From Nageia nagi (lineage: Eukaryota > Pinophyta), in assembly GCA_050084985.1 (NCBI GenBank), contig JBITNC010000002.1, positions 25,420,001 through 25,484,000 of the forward strand: a DNA stretch of 64,000 bases. Direction: 5' to 3'. The stretch's first letter is position 1; each line of letters opens with the position of its first letter. Under the pieces are notes generated by a model. The model was not told the origin of the DNA. It saw only the letters and a list, made by a program, of their open reading frames with translations, and did not search any database. The position numbers were made by a program, and so were the translations under genes. Shown here piece by piece: positions 11,504 to 22,872 of the stretch.

Positions 11504-12359
11504 TGTTTCCAAATAAAATTGAGCGTGCAAATAAGTAAATAGGCAACTATCTACAAACTCAATATTATCTGTATTCTAGCTACGGATAGCAATTTATTCT
11601 AGATAACAATAAACAACAACATAACCAATTAAGAAGTGTAATTGTACCAACCAAGACTGTAATTTGTGTACTTACCTCATGAAACGTACCTGAAACGAAA
11701 GATGCAGATATTGGCAATATAATGATGATAAGCTACCTTTCCCACAACGTTGTGACCTGCAAGGATGCAAAAAGAGGACCATGGGCGATCTATTTCAGTG
11801 GTATAAGAGCATCAGCGGTGTTCTTCTGTTCACAAAGGAGCATCAGCAGCCTTCGTTTAATAGTTTTGACCTCTCGATTAGGTCTAGATCTTCAATATAG
11901 ATATCTCAGATAGTAGTATAATATTAGAATTGATCACAGATGTCAGGAGAGCTCGCGTAAGGAAGCACACAAACCACAACCTTGTAGGCAGTACCAAGAG
12001 ATACCTTAAGGGGTAGCCACTTACAAGACCATACGCGGGATCACGTGTATCCTTGTTATTGTGGACTTACTATTAGATCCCTTATTTATATAGATAATAG
12101 ATAATACCGCCCATAGGTCGACGTGCATCCACATAAATAAGGTTAATTCACAATATTTAAGATAAACACATCAATAAACAAGATAATTCATGCAATACTC
12201 AAGATAACCCATGCAATATTCAAGATAACCCATGCAATATTCATATTCAAGCCAAACATTGATATTATCACTTTAATCCATTCAAGACATATAGTTAGGC
12301 CAAGCATATTTCATTAATTTATTGATTTAAAAACATAAAATCATTTTTATGTGTTAACA
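11504..12359 (-). repeat. G1 5' LTR
   Basis: 856 bp, the partner of 2441-3318, with two instead of about four copies of the internal 21-bp repeat. It ends GTTAACA and is followed by the TSD CTACA (12360-12364). Confidence 0.93.
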
Positions 12360-12364
12360 CTACA

Positions 12365-13477
12365 TAAAAATATGAAATAATAAGCATGTGAGTAAATAAT
12401 AAATGTTACATTTAACACTAAAAACATGTTTGATTTGATTCATAAGTGCAAATACTTTACAATTCAAATAATAACCTATGTACCAAAATACATTTCTCAT
12501 CTCAAAAACCATAGATGTAGAGTGAGATTGTTGAGACTTATTTTCTTGTCTAAAATTAGGCCTTCACTTGGATTCTCACATAAAAGGAGCCCAAGTACTA
12601 CCAATCTTCAACCAATTTCTCTCAGGCATCAATATACTCTCACAAAGAGATGTACTAGCTATTTTCTAAGGTTTCAAAAAATTTCTTTTAGATTATCAGG
12701 ATAATCTCTAAATGGACATGCGGATATGTGGTATCACTACACATATACTTATCCACCTAATAGAGTTATGTCCAAACCAATAGAGGACTTAGGAGTAATT
12801 AAAAAGTACGAACTTTTCATTACTTGGATCGTCAAACTTAAAGGCTCCAATTTGCCTATCCTCACCTCATGACCCTCCAAACAAGTCATGTTATGAAATG
12901 TACATGCAGATGTATTCATTTCAAGGGGTTGCTCATTTCAATGTTTGCAATTTTGCATAGGTAAATAAAGCAAAAGTGCTAAACATGAAGTAAAAGAACA
13001 TAAGTAAACATACATCATCCATTCAATGCTTAGAACCTTAAGAGTCCAATGGGTTTTGTTTAATAACCCATAAAAGACATCTTTACATTAATCTTAATTT
13101 TGCATAAGTTAATTTTGCAAAAATAAAATGAGAAATACTTAAGCATAAGCATGTATTAATTCTAAAAGTTTGCATAAGTTATCTTTGCATGAAGGATAAA
13201 TACTCAAGATGCATCTTTTAACTTAAGGAATTAAGTCCTAAGCATGCAATATTAACTTTATGCAACATTAACTTAAAAATTAAGTACTAAGCATGCATTT
13301 ATTAACTTTAAATTTTTAATTAATAAACATAAGTACTAATATTAAGCATGCATCATTTAAAAGTTAAGTACTAAGTATGTACCATTAACTTAAAATATTT
13401 GAGTAATAAGCATGTAATATCTAGATAGCTATTTTAAGTAAAGTTTATACAAACTCCCCCTCTTTTACTTAAAAAAA
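12365..13477 (-). other. C1 leader remnant
   Basis: Noncoding leader of C1 between its shortened 5' end and gag. It contains the conserved leader block (about 12640-12960, also found in C2, C3, C5 and C8) and an AT-rich stretch with repeated AAGCATGCA motifs (13140-13420). No gene is seen. Confidence 0.75.
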
Positions 13478-13981
13478 TGAAGGAATTAACATTAACAAAA
13501 TAATTCTTAATCAACCAAGATCACTTGAAAACTCACAATACATATCTAACATACTCACAAATAAGACAATCTCACAAAGTAACTCAAGATGTAAAGTGGT
13601 TACTCCAACTTGGAGTACATCCACTAACTAGATCTTTACTTCAATCACAAATACAACTCTCTTACAATTCTTTTACTCTTTTCTCCTAACCACTATCCTA
13701 TAGCATAAGTTTACTCCATAATTAATGTATTATCACAAAGAGGGAGCCTTCTATTTATAGATCAAAATCCCTCTTTGGATCACCCTTTTATCCAATGTAC
13801 AAAAGCATGACATGCACATTCTTTTACCCAAGGGGCATGCTCATGACATGGAGTGTAGGACAAGTTACATTATCATATTCACTTAAATACTTAAGGTATC
13901 AAATGATACCCTTAAGTATTAGTGAACTTACATAGAAGATTTAATACAAACCTTTACAATAATGCATTATAAATTCCAATA
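13478..13981 (-). repeat. C1 5' LTR
   Basis: 504 bp related to the LTRs of C2, C3 and C8 (plus strand: tgaaggaatt...cattataaattccaata). The outer CA tip has become TA. Instead of a primer site it is followed by internal leader sequence (tttttttaagtaaaag on the minus strand). Confidence 0.85.
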
Positions 13982-14020
13982 TAAATTTGAAAATTTTCAT
14001 AAGTATAAAAAAAATGCAAT
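13982..14020 (+). pseudogene. C4 fragment 1: old copia protease-region remnant
   Basis: 39 bp (taaatttgaaaattttcataag...gcaat) match the KFENFHKYKKDA segment that follows the protease site in the sister copies. It is sandwiched between the C1 LTR and the C3 LTR, and its continuation is at 28048. It is the visible left piece of the host element. Confidence 0.7.
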
Positions 14021-14525
14021 TGTTAAGAGAATTACACTATAATATGAACAACTCTAAACTCTCAAGATCACATGAAAGCTCACAATACACATCTAACAAA
14101 CTCATAATGCAATCTTATAAAAATAACACAAGATGTAAGTGGTTCCTCCAACTAGGAGTAGATACACTATCTAGATCTTTACTTCAATTACAAATACAAC
14201 TCTCTTACAATCCTCCTAATCTTAACTCCTAAACACTATCCTCTAACATAATTTTACTCCACAAATTGGTGTATAATCATAAATAGGGAGCCTTCTATTT
14301 ATAGGTTAAAATCTTTCTTTGGATCACCCTTTTATCTAATGTACAAAAGCATGACATGCACATCTTTTTACCTAAGGGGCATGCTCATGACATGGAGTGT
14401 AGGACAAGTTACATTATCATATTCACTTAAATATTTAAGGTATCAAATGATACCTTTAAGTATTAATGAACTTACATAGAAGATTATTTCATAACCTTTA
14501 CAATAATGCATTATACATTCCAACA
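14021..14525 (-). repeat. C3 3' LTR
   Basis: 505 bp, partner of 27546-28047. On the minus strand it starts TGTTGGAATGTATAATGC. The 3' internal region next to it ends ...attaaaaagaag. Confidence 0.92.
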
Positions 14526-15259
14526 CTTCTTTTTAATACAATATTGGGATAGAGCGAATAAGAGAGAAGAAAAAGATAAAGTAAAAGAGTTCTCTTCCAA
14601 ATAAATACAACAAAGATAAGAAATTTTAATATATTTGTAAAGTAAGAAAGATTTAGTTTGAGAATTAGTACTTTTCTAAATACAATCATTAACTACAACC
14701 AATTTCAATGTACATGAAGTAGTTATCTAACTAGAAGTCATGAAGAGTCTCAAAGAGCCTGCATACCTGAGATAAGTAACTTAAATCTCAAAGGAACTTG
14801 CAAGTCATAAGTAGCTCAAATAACAAGATCAATTAGATGCAACATATTCATCTCAACAAGGATACATGAATCACATAAATGCCATCATGAATTGATCAAT
14901 GGTACACTATAAGTCATCATGAAGATGTCATGTCAAAAACTTATAGTCACCTACTGTATATAAAATATGTGTTGATTATCATCACAAAATAGAGCATGCA
15001 CATACAAGTTCCTCATATATGGATAATTGAATAGTGCCAAAAGACACATAAGAGTTCCTCACATATGGATAACTTAATAGTGCTAGATTGGCCGATCTTT
15101 TTACTTTTAAAATTTTGTAAAATAAGTTTCTCATGCAGAGCGAACTTACCATGAAGATGTATAATAAAATCAACACTATACGACATAAAATCCTCCTAGA
15201 GGTGAAGTTGTCATCACAAACATGAATTCAATATAAGAATTCAAACTTCACTTACCCTT
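14526..15259 (-). other. C3 3' internal noncoding region with hairpin repeats
   Basis: Lies between the RNase H end and the 3' LTR. Around 14995-15155 the short units caagttcctcatatatggata, agttcctcacatatggata and agtttctcatgcagagcgaactt recur. The last is an inverted repeat (AGTT...AACT). Equivalent repeats exist in C2, C5 and C6. No ORF of note. Confidence 0.7.
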
Positions 15260-17218
15260 GAAGGCAACTTCATCAACCCAATAGAATCCTTAAGCTTACA
15301 GAACTGAGCTTCTAGGAGGGACTTGGTGAACAAATCAGTGAAGTTTAGGGTGTATGGACAATACTCTCTAAGTGTATGATGCCATCAAGAACATTTTTCC
15401 TAATAAAATGGACATGGATTTTTACATTTTTTTTTTCTAATGGAACATAATATTCTTAGCCAAAGAAATAACTAACTGATTATCTAAAGAAATCAAAGAT
15501 GACCCACCTTGATCATACTTAATTTCTTTTAGAAAATGCCTTATCCAAATGGCTTTCTGGGCTACAACAGACATGGCATCGTATTCAGCTTTTATAGTGG
15601 AAAAAGAAATAGTAGGCTACTTCTTGAAAGCCCAAGAGGTAGCACCTAAACCAATGCTAAACACATACACAGAGGTTGATTTCCAATCAGCTCTATCTTC
15701 CTCATAGTTAAAATCTGAAAATCCAAAGAGAATAAATGAGGGCAACTTACAATACTTGAGTGCAAGATCTTTAGTCCTTGTAACATACCTTAAGATTTGG
15801 TTAATAGCATTGAGGTGCTCAACATATGGTTTTTGCATGAATCATGCTATCAGATTCATTGCAAAGGCATTATTGGCTTGAATATAGTCAAATACAAAAG
15901 ACTACCAATTAATTACTTGTAAGCTATAACATCAGCTAATTGAGAGTTAGAGTTCAAAGAGATAATGATTCCAAGAGAGACTAAGATTGCAGTATATCTA
16001 CATTCCATTCCAAACTTCTACAAGATGTCTAATATATATTTAGATTGATTGAAGTAAGTACAATCCTTGTATTGATACACTTGCATTCTAAAATAGTAGT
16101 GCAAAAAACCAAGATCAATCATTTCAAACAATTTCTTAAGTTTAGATATGCACTCTTGAATGATTTTATCATTATTCTCAGTAATCAAAAGATCATCCAC
16201 ATAAAGGAGAATTAAGACCATGTCTTTCCCTTGATTGAGCACATATAGATCAGAGTCAGAAAAATATTTGAAGAAAGTAATGTCTGCAAAGTGCCTTGAA
16301 ATCTTTCTATACCAAGCCCTAGGTGCTTGCTTAAATCTATATAATGACTTCTTTAGTTTGCACACAAAATACTCTTTACCTTCCATAATAAACCATTTTG
16401 GTTGATTCATGAATATTTCCACATCTAAGTCACCATTGAGAAATCCAATTTTGACATCAAGTTGAAAAACTTTCCATCCTTGAGCTACAAAAAGAGTAAA
16501 GATAATTCTCATAGTAGACATCTTTACCATGGGAGCAAAGGTTTCTTCATATTCTACACCATATTTCTGAGCAAAACCTTTAGCTACTAACTTGGCCTTC
16601 TATTTCTTAATATCTCCAATTGAAATGAACTTGACCTTGTAGTTCCACTTATTGCCAATCACATTCTTCTCATTGGGATAAGGAACCAAGTACCAAGTTT
16701 TATTTTTTATAAGCACCTCATACTCCACTGTTATGGTTTCCATCCAACACTTGTGTTTTGAAGCTTATTTGAAGGTTGAGAGCTCATTCTTATTGTCAAT
16801 CTCGATAAATAAAGACTTGTTCAAGGGCATTACCCTTTGAGTTGGAGAGTTTTATTCCTAAGGTGACTTATGTAGATCAATATCTAACCAACTAGGTGCA
16901 ATTAAAGAGTTCTATAGATCATTAACATCCTCATTAGAAGCATATTTTTCAATAAGTTCATTGAACTTTATATCTTTTGAAATAAACATAACTTTGTAAG
17001 ATGGAGAGTAGAGCTTGCAGCCTCTATGCTAGTTGTCATAACCCATAAAGATGCATTTTTCAACTCTTTTGTCTATTTTTTTCTTTTTCTCAGAAATAAT
17101 ATAGGAGAATGCTTCACAACCAAACACCCTAAGATAAGAAATCTTATGTTTTCTTCTTGACATTACCTCAAAAAGATTTTTACTTGGAATGACTTTTATG
17201 GAACACCTATTCAAGGTA
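15260..17218 (-). pseudogene. C3 integrase C-terminus, reverse transcriptase and RNase H, decayed
   Basis: On the minus strand, 17214-17029 encodes the integrase C-terminal part (LRVFGCEAFSYII, then CIFMGYDN). RT is clearest at 16530-16018, with FQLDVKIGFLNGDLDVEIFM, KQAPRAWY and an intact YVDD at 16203-16192. RNase H traces (DWKSTSVYVFSIGLG, ATSWAFKK) lie at 15838-15617, and the RNase H tail reaches about 15260. Stops and frameshifts separate the blocks. This is the downstream half of the C3 polyprotein; the upstream half resumes at 22873. Confidence 0.87.
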
Positions 17219-17223
17219 TAAAT

Positions 17224-17336
17224 TGTTGGAATGTATAATGTATTACTATAATGGTTGTATTAAATCTTCTATGTAAATTTATTAATACTTAAATGTATTA
17301 TTTGATATCTTAAGCATTTTAGTGAATATAATAGAA
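17224..17336 (+). repeat. C2 5' LTR, truncated
   Basis: Matches the first ~113 bp of the 3' LTR up to gtgaatataata, then breaks into a twice-repeated aatagaatgatt..tttattactta segment and leader sequence. TATA, U5 and primer site are missing. Confidence 0.85.
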
Positions 17337-18257
17337 TGATTCAAGTTTATTACTTAAGCTAATAGAATGATTTAAACTTATTACTTAAAATTTTTTAAGC
17401 TATGATGCAATTGATGACTCCTTAATTTTATGCAAAGTATAGAATGGATTTGTGCAAAATAAGAGATGATGTAACGATATATTTTAGGAGTTGGTGAACA
17501 AAACCCATTGGATGTTTAGGTGTCAAGTTATTGAATGGATGATATTTTACTTATACTCTTTTATTTCATATTTTTTATTTTGATTTATTTGTTTATGCTA
17601 ACAAAAATGCAAATATTGATATGAGTAACTCCCTAAAATGAACATATTCGCATGTACATTCTACAACATGACTTATTTAGGGAGCTATGAGGTGAGGATA
17701 GGTGGACTAGAGCCTTTAAGTTTGATGATTCAAATGGTGAAAAGTTTGTACTTCTTAATTACCTCTAAGTCCTCTATTGGTTTGGATATAACTCTATTAG
17801 GTGGATAGGTATGTGTGTAGTGATGCCACATATTTGCATGTCCATTCAAGGATTATCCTAATAACTTAGGAGGAAAATTTGAAACCTAATCAATATTAAT
17901 AATTTGGTTGATCCAATAAATATTAAAACTTTTAAAAATAGCTAGTACTTATCTTTGTGAGAGTATATTATTTTCCAAGGGGAACTAGTTGAGGATTGGT
18001 AGGACCTAGACTCCTCTTGTGTGGGCATCTAGGTGAAGGCTTAATTTTTAGATAAGAAAATAAGCTTCAATAATGTCACTTTACATCTATGGTTCTTGAG
18101 ATAAGAAATGTATTTGGGTACATGGGTTATTATTTGAATTGTAAAACATTTGCACTTATAAGTCAAATCAAGTATGTCTTTATTGTTAAATGTAACATGT
18201 ATTATTTACTTGGTTTATTAAGAACACATGCTTATCATTTCAATTTTTTTATAGCAA
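17337..18257 (+). other. C2 leader, 3' part only
   Basis: Collinear with the gag-proximal 900 bp of the C5 and C8 leaders, including the conserved block with gtgtgtagtgatgccacat (about 17637-17880). It ends ttttttatag|caaATG, the candidate acceptor of the leader intron. No ORF. Confidence 0.75.
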
Positions 18258-21200
18258 ATGAATGAATCCTTTTTACCTAAACACATTCTTGATGGTTCCA
18301 ACTATAGGATTTGGGAACCTTGGATGAAAGTCGAATTACAAGCAAGAAAGTTATGGCAAATAGTGAATGAGAACCTTGTACCTCCTACAGATGAGAAGGC
18401 ACTAGAGGTATACAATACAAAGAATGAATTGGCATTCTCCATGATTTATCGTACAATTTTGGATGATGTGCTCCTGATGATATCCTCCTCAACCTCAACA
18501 AAAGAAGCATGTGATAAGCTAAAGCAAATCTACTTTGGTTCAAATTTTTTAAGAAAGTTTACCATTATCTAAAAGTTGCTTCAATCTCATTAAAGTGAAG
18601 ATGAAAATGTGTCTATATACTTGAACAAAATCATTGACCTAAGGATCTAACTTATTGCTTGTAGGTGCAATTGGATCAATGATGAGTTCATGATCTTCAT
18701 CATTCTTCAAAGCCTCTCGTCAAAATTTAAAAACTTTGTAATAGTTCTAGAAATAAGGTTTGATGATGAAAAAGAATTCATCTCCCTTAAGAACCTTTTA
18801 AGGTATTTATTAAAGTATGAAGAAACCTTTAACAATAAAGGGTTGATTTCTTCTACTAAAAAGAATAACATTGCTCTTGAAGCAACCAAAACTTCTTTCA
18901 AGAAGAAGTTCAACCATTAAAAGAAATCTTACCCTTCTTCCTCCAAAAGGTGTGAGAAAAGAGGTAGTCACTACAATAGCAACAAAAATAATAGAAACAC
19001 CAAAAATAACAGTAAGAATAATGGTAACAACAATCACTACAAGTGTAGAGATGGAAAAAGCAAAACAAACACTCCTTATCCTAAGGAAAAGTTTGATGGT
19101 AATTGTAACTATTGTGGCATACAAGGTCACAAAGAAGTTGATTGTTACAAAAAAAAGGAGGAAAAGTATAAAGATAATGAAAATATAAAGAACTACAAAG
19201 GTAAAAAAAATACTCATGTCGATTTTGCTGCAGCACTCTACTCCATGTTTTGCATTTTTTCATCTAAATGCATTGTTGACTCTAGTTGCACTAATCACCT
19301 ATGCTTTAAAAAGAAAAAATTATAGAACTTTCACAAGTATAATAAGGATGCAATTGTGATAGGTGATAACTCTACCCTTGAAATCCAAAGAATTGGAAGT
19401 GTGCTAATTCACAAAAAGGTTCTTGTAAATATTCTCTATGTTCCTAAGTTAAGGATGAACCTTCTCTTCGTGATCCAAGTTGCTAGAGAAGGGTAATCTT
19501 TTGAGTTCAAATCCCAAAGCTGATGCATTAAAAAAGAACTTGCCACTTTGGTTAAAGGATCAATAAAAGATAACCTCTACATTATGGATCAAGTTCCATC
19601 AAAGATGTATCTTGCTTCTAGTGTGTGTTCAAAAGGTAATCTTTAGCACCATTATTTAGGGCACCTTAACCACAAGAGTATTCAAGTCATGAAAGACCAA
19701 GAATTTATGGAAGGTTTACCTTCAATTTCTCCTTCAATTGGTCTATGCGAGAAGTGCATTCTTAGCAAGATGCATAGATAAAAGTTTAAAAAAGATAAGG
19801 CAACAAGAGCATCTCAACTTTTTCAACTTGTGCATTCAAATTTGATGGATCCATTTCAAATTAAGTTACTTAGAGGAGCATTTTACATCTTAACCTTTAT
19901 TGTTTACTTTAGTAAGATGACCGTTGGGTATCTACTTGAGCATAATGATCAAATTTTTGAGACTTTTAAGATTTTTAAGGCCTTTGTTGAGAATCATACT
20001 AATCTTAAAATCAAGATGTTGAGATTAGATAATGGAGAATAATATAATATCAATGAGTTCAATGACTATTATGCTAAGTATAGAATCAAGAGACAGTTTA
20101 CAATTTCATACAGTTCTCAGCAAAATAATATTGTTGGATAGAAAAATAAAATAATTATAGAGATGGCTAGATGCATGTTGGGTAATCTTCCTAAGTTCTT
20201 ATGGGGTGAAGCTATGAGCACTACTATTTACACCTTGAATAGTTGTCCCATAAAAGTTATTTAGAGTAAAACTCCTTTTGAAGCATGGTCTAAAAGAAAA
20301 CCTAACATTTGTCACCTTAGGGTGTTCGGTTATGAAGTTTTCTCCTACATTATTTCTAAAAAAATGAAGAAGTTAGATCAAAAAGATGACAAATGCATCT
20401 TTATGGGTTATGACAGTCAGCATAGAGGATATAGGCTTTACTCTTCCACCTATAAAGTAGTATTCATTTCAAGGGATATCAAGTTCAATGAACTTTCTAA
20501 AGAATCTGCTTTTAATGAGAATGTTGATGATCCAGATGACTCTTTAGTTACTCCTAGCTGGTTGGATATTGATGTAGATAATTTACCTTAGAAATAAAAT
20601 TATCAAACAAAAATGACTAATCTTGGTCTCTTGCACTACTATCTTGGCATGTAAGTGTATCAATACAAAAATTGTATTTACCTCAATCAATCTAAGTATA
20701 TATCAAACATCTTGTAGAAGTTTGAAATGAAAGTGTATTGATCTGCTATAATCCTAATATCTCCTGGCATTACTATTTCTCTTAGCTCTAACTCTCAGTT
20801 AGCTAATGCTACAACTTATAGGTAATTAATTGGTAGTCTTTTGTATTTGACTATCTCTCAGCTAGACATTGCCTTTACAATGAATCTGATGGCATGATTC
20901 ATGCAAAAACCTTATGTTGAGCACCTCAATGCTATATGTTGCAGGTACTAAGGATCTGGCTTTCAAGTATTCTAAGTTGCCCTCAATTATTCTCTCTGGA
21001 TTCTCAAATTTCGACTATGGGAGAGATAGAGATGATAGTAAGTTACCCTCTACATATGTGTTTAGCATTGGTTCAGGTGCTATCTTTTGAGCTTCCAAGA
21101 AGTAAATTACTATTTCTCTTTTCACCATAGAAGTTGAATATTGTGCCATGTCTGTTGCAGCCTAGGAAGCCATTTGGCTAAGGCATATTCTAAAAAAAAT

Positions 21201-21480
21201 TGGGTATGAGAAAGGTGGCTCATCTTTTATCTCTTTCGATAATCAATTGGTTATTTCTTTGGCTAAGAATCTAGTGTTTCATTAAAGAACAAAACATATG
21301 AAAATCCATGCCCATTTTATCAGGGAGAAGGTTCTTGATGGCATCCTACACCTAGAGTATTGTCCATCGACCTTGAATTTCATTGATTTATTCACCAAGC
21401 CCCTTTTGAAAGCTCAGTTTTGGAAGCTCAGGGATGCTATCACATTTGTGAAGTTACCCTCAAAGGGAAGTAAAGTTTGA
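18258..21480 (+). pseudogene. C2 gag-pol, decayed, RT core deleted
   Basis: Gag opens at 18258 (NESFLPKHILDGSNYRIWEP) and the UBN2-like region continues through stops to about 18920. The CCHC knuckle near 19100-19150 is intact (CNYCGIQGHKEVDC), unlike its sisters. The protease reads Asp-Ser-Ser. GAG-pre is near 19640-19780. In integrase (19830-20110) the first catalytic Asp is Asn (HSNLMD) and the Glu region is altered (NNIVG then a stop). After 20591 the frame jumps from the linker straight to the MTNLGLLHYYLGM segment, so about 0.7 kb with the RT catalytic core and YVDD is gone. RNase H remnants run to 21480. Confidence 0.88.
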
Positions 21481-22392
21481 ATTCTTATGTTAAATTCATA
21501 TTTGTGATGACAACTTCACCTTTAGGAGGATTTTATGCTACATAATGTTGGTTTTGTTGTACACCTTCGTAATAAGTTCGTTTTGCATGAGGAACTTGTA
21601 CAAATTGGCCAATCTAGCATTGTTTAGTTATCCATATGTGAGAAACTCTTGTGTCTTTTGACACTATTTAGTTATCATATGTGAGGAACTTATATGTGCA
21701 TACTCTATTTTTTGGTCAATCTTGCACTGTTCAGTTATCCATATGTGAGGAACTCATATGTGTCTTTTGGCACTGTTTAGTTATCCATATGCGAGGAACT
21801 CGTATGTGCATACTCTATTTTTTTATCAATCTTGCACTGTTCAATTATCCATGTGTGAGGAACTCTTATGTATTTTTTGGCACTATTTAGTTATCCACAT
21901 GTGAGGAACTCGTACGTGCATGCTCTATTTTGTAATAATAATCAATACATATTTTATATATAATAGGTGACTATAAGTTTTTTGCATGGCATCTTTGTGA
22001 TGACTTATAGTGCACCATTGATCAGTTTATGATGGCATTTATATGATTCATCTATATTTATTGGTATGAATATGATGCATCTAACTAAGTTTGTTATTTG
22101 AGCTACTTATGACTTACAAGTTCCTTTGAGATTACAAGTTACTTACCTCAAGTATGTAGGCTCTTGGAGACTCTTCATGACTTCCAGTTGGATGACTACT
22201 TCATGTACATTGAAATTGGTTATAATTAATGATTGTATTTGGCAAAGTAGTGAGTCTCAAACTAGTTCTTTTTTACTTCATAAATAAGTAAAAATTTCTC
22301 ATCTCTGTTGTATCTGTTTGAAGGAGAACTCTCTTACTTTCTTTTCTTTTTCTCTCTTACTCGCTCTATCCTAATATTACAGTAAGGGGGAG
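21481..22392 (+). repeat. C2 3' internal region with tandem AGGAACTC units
   Basis: Between 21565 and 21930 a unit with gttatccatatgtgaggaac recurs about six times in a longer alternating pattern (tctatttt.. then cttttggcac..). The first member, agttcgttttgcatgaggaact, is an inverted repeat. A polypurine tract (aaggggga, about 22384-22391) leads into the 3' LTR. Confidence 0.78.
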
Positions 22393-22867
22393 TGTTGGAA
22401 TGTATAATGCATTATTGTAAAGGTTGTATTAAATATTTTATATAAATTTACTAATACTTAAGTGTATTATTTTATACTTTAAGTATTTTAGTGAATATAA
22501 TAATGTAACTTATCCTACACTCCAAGTCATGAACATGCCTTTTTGGTCCAAGATGTGCATGTCATGCTTAGGTAATTCAAAGAGGGATTTTGACCTATAA
22601 ATAGAAGGCTCTCTCTTTGTATTAACACACTAATTATGGAGTAAAGTTATGCTATAGGATAGAAGTGTAAGAGTTAAGATTAAGAATTCTAAGAGAGTTG
22701 TATTTATGAGTGAAGTAAAGATCTAGTTAGTGGATGTACTCCTAGTTAGAGGAACCACTTTACATATTATGTTGTGAGATTGCTTTATGTATTTATTGGT
22801 TGTAATTATGAGTTTTCATGTGATCTTGGTAGTTTAATATTATTCTTATTATAGTTCAATTCTTTCA
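22393..22867 (+). repeat. C2 3' LTR
   Basis: 475 bp, TGTTGGAATG...TTCTTTCA, with tataaatag at about 22599. Followed by the TSD TAAAT. Confidence 0.92.
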
Positions 22868-22872
22868 TAAAT

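Larger units (their letters stand above)
2441..12359 (-). mobile_element. G1: Ty3/gypsy LTR retrotransposon, Tat-like, containing T1
   Basis: Two direct LTRs (2441-3318 and 11504-12359) with TGTT...AACA ends and a 5-bp TSD enclose a minus-strand gag-pol. Domain order from right to left is gag, aspartic protease, RT, RNase H, a second archaeal-type RNase H, and integrase. Integrase downstream of RT defines Ty3/gypsy. The extra RNase H after the first one is characteristic of the Tat/Ogre lineage (established family knowledge). The integrase is cut off by T1 at 6280, and the 345 bp of G1 beyond T1 (3319-3663) do not restore the missing catalytic part. G1 is not autonomous in its present form. 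Confidence 0.93.
1..13981 (-). mobile_element. C1: Ty1/copia element, interrupted by G1; 3' part lies off the left edge
   Basis: Minus-strand copia element. Integrase through gag lies at 1-2432, and leader plus 5' LTR at 12365-13981. The gypsy element G1 and its CTACA target duplication (2436-2440 and 12360-12364) split it exactly at the gag start: the sequence left of G1 ends ttgctaca and the sequence right of it resumes ctacataaaaata, matching the uninterrupted site in C3 near 24796. RT, RNase H and the 3' LTR lie outside the window. The leader is shortened: the 5' LTR abuts the gag-proximal part of the leader, so the primer-binding site is missing. C1 sits in the older plus-strand element C4, which resumes at 13982. 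Confidence 0.88.
17224..22867 (+). mobile_element. C2: Ty1/copia element nested in C3
   Basis: TG...CA element flanked by the 5-bp duplication TAAAT (17219-17223 and 22868-22872). Removing it rejoins the C3 integrase. Only about 113 bp of the 5' LTR remain (17224-17336). The deletion also removed the primer site and the first part of the leader. The 3' LTR (22393-22867) is complete. Coding sequence runs 18258-21480 and has lost most of RT. Confidence 0.92.
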
